64,000 nt of DNA from Streptococcus sp. WB01_FAA12. GTDB lineage: Bacteria > Bacillota > Bacilli > Lactobacillales > Streptococcaceae. Both the position numbers and the translations under genes were made by a program. The notes under the pieces were generated by a model, which saw only the letters and a program-made list of their open reading frames with translations, had not been told where the DNA came from and did not search any database. Below are positions 17,149-25,707 of this stretch, in pieces. The stretch is from NCBI RefSeq assembly GCF_012843315.1, contig NZ_JABAEX010000003.1, positions 91,865 to 155,864 of the forward strand, written 5' to 3'. Each line of letters begins with the position of its first letter. The first letter of the stretch is position 1.

Positions 17149-17371
17149 AAGGGTAAAGCTAAGTAAATGGGCCGAGACAGCTTTTCAAAATGATTGGGAA
17201 CTATGGCGTACTAGGACAAATGAAGGAATGGTTGTTTTAGGAAAATTATCAGATGGAACGTTTACCCTACATCGTTTTAATGATGAGGGAGGAAGACTAA
17301 CACATATTTCGCAAGATGAGGCTCTTTGGTTGACATTGGATTTGGCACCTGAAAAGTTAGGTTGTATTTAA
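17141..17371 (+). CDS. Small hypothetical protein
   Basis: 76 aa, soluble, tryptophan-rich (KLSKWAETAFQNDWELWRTRTNEGM). Overlaps the thioredoxin-like gene by 8 bp. Not recognised. Confidence 0.55.
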   Translation: MTKRVKLSKWAETAFQNDWELWRTRTNEGMVVLGKLSDGTFTLHRFNDEGGRLTHISQDEALWLTLDLAPEKLGCI

Positions 17372-17380
17372 GGAGGTAGT

Positions 17381-17605
17381 ATGTATCAAATTTTAAATGC
17401 TATTGCGCATGGCGTGGTTGGAACTTTCTTGATTGCGATCTGGTTCGTACCGCTCTTCAAGATAACTATATGTGATAACTTTGGAAATGAAATCAAAACG
17501 AAAAGGTTGCCATTAGCCTTCTTAATGTTACTAAAAAGTGTTTGGCCGAAAAGTAAGGTTTCATTTATTTGGAAAGGATATAAGAGGCATGAGAAACGGA
17601 GGTAA
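17381..17605 (+). CDS. Small membrane-associated protein
   Basis: 74 aa: one hydrophobic segment (GVVGTFLIAIWFVPLFKITIC) and a basic tail. RBS AAGGAGG 4 nt before the ATG. Not recognised. Confidence 0.5.
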   Translation: MYQILNAIAHGVVGTFLIAIWFVPLFKITICDNFGNEIKTKRLPLAFLMLLKSVWPKSKVSFIWKGYKRHEKRR

Positions 17606-17657
17606 GGCACTGGTATAAAAACAAAAATTTACATAGAGTAGAAAGGATATATCCATT

Positions 17658-18659
17658 ATGATAGATACAATCAAACGCTGGATTGAAAAGATAAAATCTA
17701 GCCCAATTTTGAAGCCATTTATTAAGACTAAAGTTTGGTTTCAAGAGAATATTATTAAGAGAAAACTAGTCATTTTCTCAATGTTGTTTGTGACTTGGTT
17801 AAGTCTTTTGATGGGAGCAATTTTCTCACCACAAAGACAAACCTATACTTCAGAACAACTCAAAACAAAGCAAGTTTTTGCGAATGGGAGTGGTGAGATG
17901 AAACTGGTTAGCCAGGAATATTCACCAGATACTGGAATTATCGTTTTACAATTTGAGACGAAAGATGCTACGACTTCGATAGATCGGGGTATCGATGCCA
18001 AACGATTGAAATGGAAACTCTATGCGCAGCATAAAGACTCAAAAATAGAGATGGATGTTGTGCCAATCATTGATAATAAAGTATCAGTTATTATTAAAGG
18101 AGTTCCGAAAAATTTTGGTGCATTTGCGATCGATGTGACGAATCAGACAGTCTCTTCTAGCTCAATTGATGTGAATATTTCATCACCATCCAGTGATTCT
18201 AAAAAGGTTTCTCAGAAGAAATCTGGAGAAGAGGACACTGTACAATTCTTTGTAACACCTCAAAATCCTCAGCTTGAAATCAAAGCTATTGAAGTTGTCT
18301 CCAGAGAAGAATTTACTCTTCAGGAAATCGAAAAAGAGATCAATTTCCAGAATGAACAGTCTCAAAAATTGACAACATCAATTTCTCAATTGAAGGAATC
18401 TATTGAAGATGATAATTCACGAAAAGCGAGTCTTCAAGCAGAAGCAAAATATCTAATAGGTGATGATCTCGAAGCCAATCAAAAGAATATTGCTACGCTG
18501 GATACAAACATCGAAACGAAGAATAGAACCATCGAAACAGCCTATAAAAACATTGAAAAGTTAAAGGCTAAATTGGAGTCTTTGGACAAGAAAAAACAGG
18601 CAGTCAAAGATGGTACATTTGAATTTTCAAACCCTATTGAAACTGTAGAAATGAATTAA
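17658..18659 (+). CDS. Membrane-anchored protein with C-terminal coiled coil
   Basis: 333 aa. A basic cytoplasmic start, one membrane helix near residue 40 (KLVIFSMLFVTWLSLLMGAIF), then an extracytoplasmic beta-rich region of about 150 residues and a long heptad-like coiled coil (LQEIEKEINFQNEQSQKLTTSISQLKESI...). No family recognised. Followed after 16 bp by another membrane protein. The topology would suit a cell-envelope spanning part, but there is no direct evidence. Confidence 0.6.
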   Translation: MIDTIKRWIEKIKSSPILKPFIKTKVWFQENIIKRKLVIFSMLFVTWLSLLMGAIFSPQRQTYTSEQLKTKQVFANGSGEMKLVSQEYSPDTGIIVLQFETKDATTSIDRGIDAKRLKWKLYAQHKDSKIEMDVVPIIDNKVSVIIKGVPKNFGAFAIDVTNQTVSSSSIDVNISSPSSDSKKVSQKKSGEEDTVQFFVTPQNPQLEIKAIEVVSREEFTLQEIEKEINFQNEQSQKLTTSISQLKESIEDDNSRKASLQAEAKYLIGDDLEANQKNIATLDTNIETKNRTIETAYKNIEKLKAKLESLDKKKQAVKDGTFEFSNPIETVEMN

Positions 18660-18675
18660 AGTGAGGTAAAATAAA

Positions 18676-19503
18676 ATGAAAAATTTAATTAAAATGGTAA
18701 AAGAAACTGATAAATTGGGATATAAATTATCTGCAATTTGTGGAGTGAATTGGTTTATTAGACAAGCCTTTAAATGGCAATATTTATTTTTTGTAATGGT
18801 TACAGGCGCTGTTCTTATAAAAGAAGTTTCCGTAATACTTGAGGCTGATCCAAAGATTTTTGGAACAATGATGTGTTTGATTATTTTATGTGCGCCTTTT
18901 ACGAAGTTACGTTTAGGGGCTGAAATGCAGATTATAAAGATGTTTATAAGAAATATTGTACTTGCTATCATTTTTACAGCTGCATTAGAAAAACCAATAC
19001 AAGAAAACGAATCATCGTTCTGGCTTTTAGCCCTAATCTTTAGTATCGGTATTTATTATTTCATGAAGTGGTTTCAAGCAAAACTTTTTCAGCGATATCT
19101 ATTCAAAAATGTCTTAAACAAGGATTACCTTGGAATCCGAAAATTAAAAGATAAGTTACCTCCTAAAATCAATCTTTTTACGGATGCTGATGAAGGTGAT
19201 GCAAACCAACGAATGATTACGATTAATCAGCGAGCAGTGAAAAAGGATTATCAAGATGTTGTAGAATTAAGTTTTTTGAATAGAGAAAAACGGACAGGTA
19301 TTTCCTATTATAGAAAAGCATGGAATGGTTCTGAAGCTCCTCTTGAAAGAGAATTTGTAGATATTGAAGAATTTTATCATCCAGTCTTCAGTGTCTTCCC
19401 TTTTGGGAAAAAACATGATTTTTATTTTGAGATGATTCAATTTGATGTAAGTAAAAAGAGTGCATTTTCTATGAAAGCCGAGTTCGTGTTTACCAACAAA
19501 TAG
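18676..19503 (+). CDS. Membrane protein of unknown function
   Basis: 275 aa. About four hydrophobic segments in the N-terminal half (YLFFVMVTGAVLIKEVSVIL, MMCLIILCAPFTKLRL, and IFTAALE / FWLLALIFSIGIYYFMKW), then a soluble C-terminal domain of about 130 residues. Not recognised. It closes the left block; a hairpin terminator follows. Confidence 0.6.
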   Translation: MKNLIKMVKETDKLGYKLSAICGVNWFIRQAFKWQYLFFVMVTGAVLIKEVSVILEADPKIFGTMMCLIILCAPFTKLRLGAEMQIIKMFIRNIVLAIIFTAALEKPIQENESSFWLLALIFSIGIYYFMKWFQAKLFQRYLFKNVLNKDYLGIRKLKDKLPPKINLFTDADEGDANQRMITINQRAVKKDYQDVVELSFLNREKRTGISYYRKAWNGSEAPLEREFVDIEEFYHPVFSVFPFGKKHDFYFEMIQFDVSKKSAFSMKAEFVFTNK

Positions 19504-19509
19504 TAGTCA

Positions 19510-19547
19510 AAAATCTCCTTAATTTTTGAATTGAGGGGATTTATTTT
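19510..19547 (+). terminator. Terminator after the left block
   Basis: AAATCTCCTTAA ... TTGAGGGGATTT stem followed by a T-rich run, just before the next operon promoter. Confidence 0.65.
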
Positions 19548-19553
19548 TATGAT

Positions 19554-19592
19554 TGTCCCTTTAAAAAATTTTTTTCAGTTATCTCTTATACT
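19554..19592 (+). promoter_or_regulatory. ICE-type promoter 1 (TGTCCC box)
   Basis: TGTCCC, 27 bp, then TATACT; no sigma-A -35. The gene starts 30 nt after the -10. Its first 30 bp match promoter 4 at 35643 almost base for base. Confidence 0.8.
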
Positions 19593-19622
19593 AGAATCAA
19601 TCAAAAAAAGAAAGGCAGAAAA

Positions 19623-19979
19623 ATGAAAGAACAACTAAAATTAGCACCAAAGGAAAATCAACCAGTTAGAAAGCATCGTACTGTTTTCACAAGTACAAAA
19701 GGTTTGATTAGAAAACAGAAGTGGGTTGTGCTGGATATTGATGAATATGGAATAACCTATCATAGTAATCCAGGATATAAAGGAGAAATGTTTTCTTCAA
19801 TGTACCTCGTTCTACAGGAAATTAAAATTGATGAACGTTCTTTCACACTAACCATCAAGAAAAATGTTCATGAAATTTATGTGATTGATTTGAAGAAATT
19901 AGATGGCGATTTGTGGAGCAACTTCCAAATTATAAAAGAAAAAATTACCAGCTTTGCAGGAAATAAATTAAGGAAATAA
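19623..19979 (+). CDS. Hypothetical ICE protein
   Basis: 118 aa, basic, soluble. A beta-rich body (WVVLDIDEYGITYHSNPGYKGEMFSS) without recognised family. First gene behind ICE-type promoter 1, and therefore expected to be induced with the transfer genes. Confidence 0.6.
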   Translation: MKEQLKLAPKENQPVRKHRTVFTSTKGLIRKQKWVVLDIDEYGITYHSNPGYKGEMFSSMYLVLQEIKIDERSFTLTIKKNVHEIYVIDLKKLDGDLWSNFQIIKEKITSFAGNKLRK

Positions 19980-20012
19980 GAAATACGAAATTAGAAAAAA
20001 GGAGAAGTAATC

Positions 20013-20300
20013 ATGGCCAAAAATGATTTAAAAAAAATTGATAATCAACTAGAAGAGGCAAAGAAAAGAGTTGCCCTTTTGGAACAGGAACGTAAAGAAG
20101 CAGAAGAGAATCTTCAAAAACAAATTGGTAAAATTTATGTTCAAATTCAATTGAAGAAAAATAAAAATCAGTCGTATGAATCAATTTTTGAAGAGTTAAA
20201 AATGGAATTAAACCTTATCAAAGAAGATGAAAAAGAACAACGTTTAGCAGCGAAGAAAAATCGTGAAGAAGGAAACTTTCCAGCTGAAAATCAGTCTTAA
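20013..20300 (+). CDS. Coiled-coil mobilisation-type small protein
   Basis: 95 aa, almost entirely one charged coiled coil (LKKIDNQLEEAKKRVALLEQERKEAEENLQKQIGK). Small coiled-coil proteins with this start are common next to oriT in Gram-positive elements (MobC/DUF3847-like), and the oriT-like region begins right after it. Family assignment is tentative. Confidence 0.6.
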   Translation: MAKNDLKKIDNQLEEAKKRVALLEQERKEAEENLQKQIGKIYVQIQLKKNKNQSYESIFEELKMELNLIKEDEKEQRLAAKKNREEGNFPAENQS

Positions 20301-20337
20301 TTTTTGAGTTATGAAGTTTCAAATTAAGTCAAAAATG

Positions 20338-20678
20338 GTGTAAGTAAAAGTATGTAAATAAGAAATACAGTGTAAGTATAACACCTATAAAGTGTGTAAA
20401 GGTAAGTATAGCATGTGTGTGTAAGTAGGTGAAACCGAGAAAATTACCGGTACCGGAAACGTTGATACTATCAACATATCACGGCACGTGATATCAGTTT
20501 CCCTTATGCTCTTTTCTACCACAACACACCTAAAAAGGACCTTAGTCCCTCTGTGTGTGTTAGTGTGTTGAAAAACCGCAAAAATAGAACCGTATCGGTT
20601 CGTGATGTTGCGAGGTTGAAGTTTTCTTTTTTGCTTCTTTTTGCTTTTGCTTCGACAAAAGAAAAAAGAAGGGCGCTA
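20338..20678 (+). other. Candidate oriT region of the ICE
   Basis: A non-coding stretch of about 400 bp directly upstream of the relaxosome genes. Four or five direct repeats of GTGTAAGTA (20338, 20370, about 20392-20408 in split form, 20419); palindrome CCGGTACCGG (20447-20456); inverted repeats GTTGATA/TATCAAC (20461-20475) and ATATCAC/GTGATAT (20476-20494); GGAC-CTTA-GTCC near 20537; AACCG/CGGTT near 20588. At 20667-20678 AGAAGGGCGCTA reads TAGCGCCCTTCT on the minus strand; GCGCCCTT is the core of pSK41/pIP501-type nick sites. Confidence 0.7.
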
Positions 20679-20704
20679 TTTTTTAGAAAGGAAAATTTAA
20701 AATA

Positions 20705-21040
20705 ATGGCAAATATAAAACAAAATCGAATTGAGATTAGAGGCCTTACTGATGATGAAATTAATTATCTAAAATCTCTTGCGAAAAAAAATAAAGCCAAC
20801 TCATTTAACGATTTTTTACTTTCAATCTGTCGTGAAAAAATTGAGTACGGCAAATTTAATCGTGCTCAAGATTTGTATGTTGCTCATTTGGAAAATATGA
20901 AATTAGCTTCTGACCATGTTCTGGAACAAATGAAAAAACAGACAAGGATACTCTCTGAATTTGAAGAAAAAATGGATTGTTATGGCGATCATATTTCACG
21001 CTGGTTAGAGTATGAAGGAGAGGTGGAAAGTGATGACTAA
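20705..21040 (+). CDS. Ribbon-helix-helix relaxosome accessory protein 1
   Basis: 111 aa. N-terminal RHH: NRIEIRGLTDDEINYLKSLAKKNKANSFNDFLLSICREKIEYG (beta strand, helix, helix). The C-terminal part is helical and probably oligomerises. It lies next to the oriT-like repeats, so it likely binds them and recruits the relaxase. Overlaps the next RHH gene. Confidence 0.75.
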   Translation: MANIKQNRIEIRGLTDDEINYLKSLAKKNKANSFNDFLLSICREKIEYGKFNRAQDLYVAHLENMKLASDHVLEQMKKQTRILSEFEEKMDCYGDHISRWLEYEGEVESDD

Positions 21041-21380
21041 AAATTTTTTAATTCGAAATGTTCCCGACGATATGTTTGAACAACTTCAGGCTATTTCAAA
21101 AAAATATAACTATCCAAGTTTCAATGAGTTTATGTTATCGCAAGTTCAAAATATCGTAATGAATGACGGATTGAATTTGTACAATAACCAATTTGCGGAA
21201 ACATTATCTGATATCAAAGAACAACAAAGTCAGATTTTAGAATTGATGTTGAAGAATGACATTTCTCTTTCTGCTTTAAATGTTAAACAAGATATTGTAA
21301 ATGAACTAACCACAAATTGGTTACATTTTATGGATGATGTATCTGCACTTGAAGCTGAACGACGGTCAGGTGGTGTTTGA
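21033..21380 (+). CDS. Ribbon-helix-helix relaxosome accessory protein 2
   Basis: 115 aa from the ATG at 21033 (RBS GGAGAGGTGG; an ATG at 21012 has a poorer RBS). KNFLIRNVPDDMFEQLQAISKKYNYPSFNEFMLSQVQNIV is a second RHH with a helical tail, paralogous in layout to the preceding protein. The start overlaps the upstream stop by 8 bp. Expected partner at oriT or autorepressor of the operon. Confidence 0.75.
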   Translation: MTKNFLIRNVPDDMFEQLQAISKKYNYPSFNEFMLSQVQNIVMNDGLNLYNNQFAETLSDIKEQQSQILELMLKNDISLSALNVKQDIVNELTTNWLHFMDDVSALEAERRSGGV

Positions 21381-21382
21381 AA

Positions 21383-22171
21383 ATGAAGAAGAATAAATCT
21401 CTGTTCATCATTCTCATTTTTCTTGCGATCTTTATCGTACAACCTAACAATTTTAATGCTATCAAATCTGGCTTGACACAAAATGATATTCCGAATCAAT
21501 TGAACATAGCCGATTCAGCTGAAGAAAAAAATCCCAACTCAAATTTGAATTCTACTCTAAAAAATGATGATTTGAAATCGAAGGAGTATGATGGAAAAAA
21601 TCAAGTGATTGTTGTCAATGAAAAATCACAATTTATAAAAAGCGAATTGAGTTTAGAAAATGGCAGCTGGGAAAAATATTCTGATCTAGATTTTTTAAAT
21701 CGTGTAGGAATTGCTGAAGCGATGTTGGGAAAAGAATTGATGCCAACGGAAGATAGAGAATCTATTTCGTCTGTCACACCAACAGGGTGGAAAAATAAAA
21801 AAATAATTTTCAACGGGCAAGAAGATTATTTATATAATCGTTCTCACTTAATCGGTTTTCAATTAAGTGGAGAAAATGCGAATGCCAAAAATTTATTTAC
21901 AGGTACACGTGCTTTAAATGCAAATTTTGAAGATGAACAATCATCAATGGTCTACTATGAAAATAAAATTGCTAACTACATAAAAAATACGAACCACCAT
22001 GTTCGCTATCGAGTAACTCCCATTTTTAGAAATGTGGAATTAGTTGCCAGAGGAGTTCGTATGGAAGCACAGAGTATTGAAGATGATGAGATCTCATTTG
22101 ATGTATATATCTTTAATGTTCAACCAGGATATAAAATCAATTATTTGACAGGATCATCTCAGAAAAATTGA
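21383..22171 (+). CDS. Membrane-anchored DNA/RNA non-specific endonuclease (EndA/Spd-like)
   Basis: 262 aa from the ATG at 21383. Signal-anchor helix at the N-terminus (SLFIILIFLAIFIVQP), a linker, then the beta-beta-alpha-metal nuclease domain: YLYNRSHLIGFQLSGENANAKNLFTGTRALNANF. H155 in NRSHL is the catalytic His position (DRGH in EndA, NRSH in several streptococcal nucleases), and the N of ALN is the metal ligand. Known for the family: Mg-dependent nicking/degradation of DNA outside the membrane. Being inside the mobilisation operon suggests it acts on incoming or outgoing DNA, or on competing DNA; inference. Confidence 0.82.
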   Translation: MKKNKSLFIILIFLAIFIVQPNNFNAIKSGLTQNDIPNQLNIADSAEEKNPNSNLNSTLKNDDLKSKEYDGKNQVIVVNEKSQFIKSELSLENGSWEKYSDLDFLNRVGIAEAMLGKELMPTEDRESISSVTPTGWKNKKIIFNGQEDYLYNRSHLIGFQLSGENANAKNLFTGTRALNANFEDEQSSMVYYENKIANYIKNTNHHVRYRVTPIFRNVELVARGVRMEAQSIEDDEISFDVYIFNVQPGYKINYLTGSSQKN

Positions 22172-22181
22172 GGAGGGAAAA

Positions 22182-22631
22182 ATGAATCCAAGACTTAGCT
22201 TATATTTTAGCGAAGAAACACATGAAAAATTTAAGGAAATAAAATCCTACTTGAAAGAATCGTCTGCTTTGCAGAAACAGTATCGAAATAATTCAGCAAC
22301 GCTTGTCACTTTGATTGAAGTTTTTTATAAACTTTTTATTGAATTAGGAGAAGGAAAAAATTTCTATGAGCGACTGACTCAGCTGGAAAAAAAATTGGGG
22401 GATGCCTTTGATTCTGGAAATGATAACAAGGCGATTCATCGTCAACTTGATCAAATTCTCTATCTAACGCTAACCAACTTTCATGCTATTACGAAAGATG
22501 ATTTTGATGTTCAAGAATTGGAATCTATTCATTCACGATTGGATCCTACACAGCATGAATTGATGGCAAGAATCAACGATGTCATTCAAGAAGATATTGC
22601 ACGTGGTCAAACTATCAAACATTCTCATTGA
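22182..22631 (+). CDS. MobC-like relaxosome protein
   Basis: 149 aa, helical. The N-terminus, NPRLSLYFSEETHEKFKEIKSYLKESSALQKQYRNNSATLVTLIEVFYKLFIELG, looks like an extended RHH/MobC-type DNA-binding start, followed by a long helical body. RBS GGAGGG. Position between the RHH genes and the relaxase supports an accessory role. Confidence 0.6.
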   Translation: MNPRLSLYFSEETHEKFKEIKSYLKESSALQKQYRNNSATLVTLIEVFYKLFIELGEGKNFYERLTQLEKKLGDAFDSGNDNKAIHRQLDQILYLTLTNFHAITKDDFDVQELESIHSRLDPTQHELMARINDVIQEDIARGQTIKHSH

Positions 22632-22641
22632 GGTACAGTAA

Positions 22642-23202
22642 ATGGTAGATATTGTTGAAATCTATTTAGAAACAGGAGATTTTCATGAAGCGGTGAAACA
22701 GTCAGGGCTGCCTACTCATATAGCTCATTTGAAATTAATAAAGAGTGGCTGCCTTAAAATTCAAGATAAAATTCAGTATGGTTCTAGGACAGCTAAGCTC
22801 GGGGGAATGGCCGAGGAGCTTTTTCAAAAGTATGTTCCAGATGCAACGGATGCGAATAAGTATTTCAAGAAAAATAATCCAGTATATGATTTTTGGCTAG
22901 ATGGTCTAACGATTGATGTAAAATACAGCTCATTGTATAAAAGGAAAAACGGGAACTCTCATCACTGGCAATTGAGGACGAAAGGGAATCAAGATTTTAT
23001 TGTCGCCTTTTTAGAACGAGAAAGTGGTTCAGAGTTAGAAGAACCAAATATCTTATTGATTCCCATGCAATTTATTGAAGAGCAAAAAGAATTACATATT
23101 TCTCAATCAGGACAGTGGATCAATGATTTTCAAGTTGAACCTGAAGAATTACAACCGTTATTAAAAGACTATGCTCTTTTAAGAAAAAATGGACTATTTT
23201 AA
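22642..23202 (+). CDS. PD-(D/E)XK nuclease-like protein
   Basis: 186 aa. The N-terminus looks HTH-like (VKQSGLPTHIAHLKLIKSG); then MAEELFQKYVPDA... NPVYDFWLDGLTIDVKYSSLYKR ... HHWQLRTKGNQDFIVAFLE. The order acidic residue in helix, D...DVK and later basic/aromatic strand fits a PD-(D/E)XK core (D107-D/D-x-K region). Function unknown; its place immediately before the relaxase suggests a relaxosome endonuclease or a defence/anti-defence role. The fold call is by motif only. Confidence 0.6.
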   Translation: MVDIVEIYLETGDFHEAVKQSGLPTHIAHLKLIKSGCLKIQDKIQYGSRTAKLGGMAEELFQKYVPDATDANKYFKKNNPVYDFWLDGLTIDVKYSSLYKRKNGNSHHWQLRTKGNQDFIVAFLERESGSELEEPNILLIPMQFIEEQKELHISQSGQWINDFQVEPEELQPLLKDYALLRKNGLF

Positions 23203-23220
23203 TTCAAAGAGAGGAAAATA

Positions 23221-25590
23221 ATGAACGTATCTTCTAGTCCAAGTATTACCTTCATGCTGCAATACACTGAAGCAAATAGTGGCTTTGTAGACTACACTAA
23301 TAGAGACGAAGCTGTTGAGGTTGATAACGAATTAAATTTAGAAACACACAGACAAAATATCGAGTCTCTAACTGAAGATGAACTACAAAAAATTCAAGCT
23401 GAAGTTCCAGAAACGAAACTAAATTTTCAGGAATACATTGATTATATGAATCGCTCTTATGCTACTGAAAATCAAAGTGAAGAGATGACAGCTATTTTTA
23501 CAAAAGAGGTCAATTACTTGCAGCGTAGCAAAGTAACTGAATTGAAAAATAAGTTAGAACAGGCTTATCAAAATGGCTCTCTTCTATGGCAGGGTGTTAT
23601 CTCTTTTGATAATGATTTTTTGGCCAAAGAGGGATTATATGACCTGGAAACTGGTAAAGTCGATCAGCAAGCTATCAAGTCGGTCATACGTGAAGCATTG
23701 CCAAGATTGATTGAAAAAGAAGGATTATCCGACTCATCATTTTGGTGGGCTAACATTCACTTGAATACGGATAATATTCATGTGCATTTTGGTTTATCAG
23801 AAGTCGAGTCTGCAAGAAAAAAATTTTTCTATCGGCCTCGTGGACGGATGGAATATAGAGGTAACTTTTCCCAGAAAACCATTGAACGTTTTAAAAGCGA
23901 TGTTTTTCATGGCCTGTTGAATGAACAGACTAGAGGAATGATTGTTCGACGAGAACAAATTTTGGCCAATATCAGAAGTGAGTTGATCAATTCTGTATTT
24001 AGAGATCAGATGGTACGTTCTTCAGCTGAAAAAAATTTTCTGGAGCAGGCTTACAACCATTTACCAATGGATAAAAAATGGCGCTATGGCTCAAATGCAA
24101 GAGATTTTGCAGTCAGTAAATTCTTCCTGGATCGCTATCTGGATTCCTATTTAGAAAATGATGGGAAAGAGCTCTATCAAGAATTTCTGAAAGAAACGAA
24201 GGACTTCCTAGAAACCTATAGAGGAGCTTATTCGTCTGGAAAAAAATCAACCTACGAGAAGATTCGGAAACTTGATGGTCGTGTTGAGAAAACACAACAG
24301 GAGGCTGCAGGCTATCATCTGCAGCAATTAATAGCGAATCGAGAGAAGGAGTTGAGAGAACGATTAGCAAATAGAATCTTGCACCTATTTCGTGAGAATG
24401 CTCCTGAAATAGCTGACGTTCGGCTGGAAAAAAATTTGGCCAATTTCTCAGTAAAGAATCAAAAATTAATTTTAGCCCAGGATCCTAACGCAAGTGTCAT
24501 CAAAACACTGGATGCCTGGAAAAAACTGGGTTATGATTTGAAAGATGGAGCAAAACCTATTGAAATCACAAAACCAGTCTATGCTGCTTATGATAAACAC
24601 GGAACAGGTTTGGGACGTCCTGAATATGTTAGGGAATTAGTTTATGATGTAAGTCAAATGAAAGAAGACTTACTGGAGAAGCAACTTAGTTTAAGAGACT
24701 TGTCGCTATTTTCTTCAGCTGATTTGAAAGATCTTGTAGAAGCGGCTAAAAAGAAAAGTGATCGATCATTAAGAGAGCGGAATGAGTTAGGAACATTCCG
24801 CTATGCTTTAAAATTGAGCTTATTGGAGGAAAAACAGAGTAGTTTATTAGTTCGTAAAACTCTTTTTGATCAAATTCAACCACTTGAAACCGATAAGCCA
24901 TTTGTTGAATTGAAAAAGCAGGAGATTCTTCAAAGACTGAAGCTGACTGAATTGCAACTGACTCCAAATTATAAACTAGGTGAAGCAGACCAATCTCTAA
25001 AACAATCTCTTGCTAACCAATTTGAAGATAGTGTTTCATTTTCAGTAGAAAAGGCTGATTCATTAGCAATTCAAGCACCTATTAAACGTCTGAAGGGAGA
25101 ATTAGCAGCAGTTCAACCTCTTCAAGATGAAGGAGTGCTAACTATTCTAAAGGGCTATCCTATTACGAAAGATGGCTATATAGAAGAGTTACAAACCCAT
25201 ATCTCAATTTTTCAGCTGAAACATCAGATTTACAGTCGAAACAAGGAAATTTCACAAACGACTGATCAAGCGACTATTCAAAAATTAAAACGGGAGAATG
25301 CGAAAGGATTTTCTGAACTCAAATCACTTTATCAAAAAATATTGCCAGAGGAAGAAAGCAATCAGAAAAGTCAGTTAGCTCAAGCTGTTTCACATAAAAT
25401 GCAAGAAAGGAAGAACTTGCAAAGAAAAAACGTCCAACAATCCCAAGGCAAAGCAATCATCAATACAGATTTCATGAGAAATTTGACCAATTCTCTTCAA
25501 AGGGCCCAACGTGCAAATAAAAAAGCCCTTATGGAACGTGAGAGAAGTGATGAGAGGCAAGAACTTGAGGAAAAAGGACAAAGTATATAA
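23221..25590 (+). CDS. MobL/MobP2-type conjugative relaxase
   Basis: 789 aa. N-terminal catalytic domain: start SSPSITFMLQYTEANSGFVDYTNRDEAVEV with the candidate catalytic Tyr, and the metal-binding motif NIHLNTDNIHVHFGLSE near residues 179-194 (His180, His188, His190), which is the relaxase HUH signature. This architecture and start are typical of the MobL (MOB-L/MobP2) relaxases of TnGBS and pLS20-type elements. The C-terminal 450 residues are highly charged and helical. It should nick at the upstream oriT, stay bound to the 5' end and be exported with it. A terminator follows. Confidence 0.85.
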   Translation: MNVSSSPSITFMLQYTEANSGFVDYTNRDEAVEVDNELNLETHRQNIESLTEDELQKIQAEVPETKLNFQEYIDYMNRSYATENQSEEMTAIFTKEVNYLQRSKVTELKNKLEQAYQNGSLLWQGVISFDNDFLAKEGLYDLETGKVDQQAIKSVIREALPRLIEKEGLSDSSFWWANIHLNTDNIHVHFGLSEVESARKKFFYRPRGRMEYRGNFSQKTIERFKSDVFHGLLNEQTRGMIVRREQILANIRSELINSVFRDQMVRSSAEKNFLEQAYNHLPMDKKWRYGSNARDFAVSKFFLDRYLDSYLENDGKELYQEFLKETKDFLETYRGAYSSGKKSTYEKIRKLDGRVEKTQQEAAGYHLQQLIANREKELRERLANRILHLFRENAPEIADVRLEKNLANFSVKNQKLILAQDPNASVIKTLDAWKKLGYDLKDGAKPIEITKPVYAAYDKHGTGLGRPEYVRELVYDVSQMKEDLLEKQLSLRDLSLFSSADLKDLVEAAKKKSDRSLRERNELGTFRYALKLSLLEEKQSSLLVRKTLFDQIQPLETDKPFVELKKQEILQRLKLTELQLTPNYKLGEADQSLKQSLANQFEDSVSFSVEKADSLAIQAPIKRLKGELAAVQPLQDEGVLTILKGYPITKDGYIEELQTHISIFQLKHQIYSRNKEISQTTDQATIQKLKRENAKGFSELKSLYQKILPEEESNQKSQLAQAVSHKMQERKNLQRKNVQQSQGKAIINTDFMRNLTNSLQRAQRANKKALMERERSDERQELEEKGQSI

Positions 25591-25592
25591 GA

Positions 25593-25620
25593 GTCATTGT
25601 AAAAGCAATGGCTTTTTTTG
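25593..25620 (+). terminator. Terminator after the relaxase gene
   Basis: GTCATTG ... CAATGGC stem followed by seven T. Confidence 0.75.
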
Positions 25621-25638
25621 TTGAAAATGGAAATCTAT

Positions 25639-25677
25639 TGTCCCTTTAACTGGAATTTCTTGGTTATTGCATAGAAT
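25639..25677 (+). promoter_or_regulatory. ICE-type promoter 2 (TGTCCC box)
   Basis: TGTCCC, 27 bp, TAGAAT; the gene starts 30 nt after the -10. Confidence 0.75.
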
Positions 25678-25707
25678 AGAAAGATAAAAAGAGAAAGGAG
25701 AAGAAAA

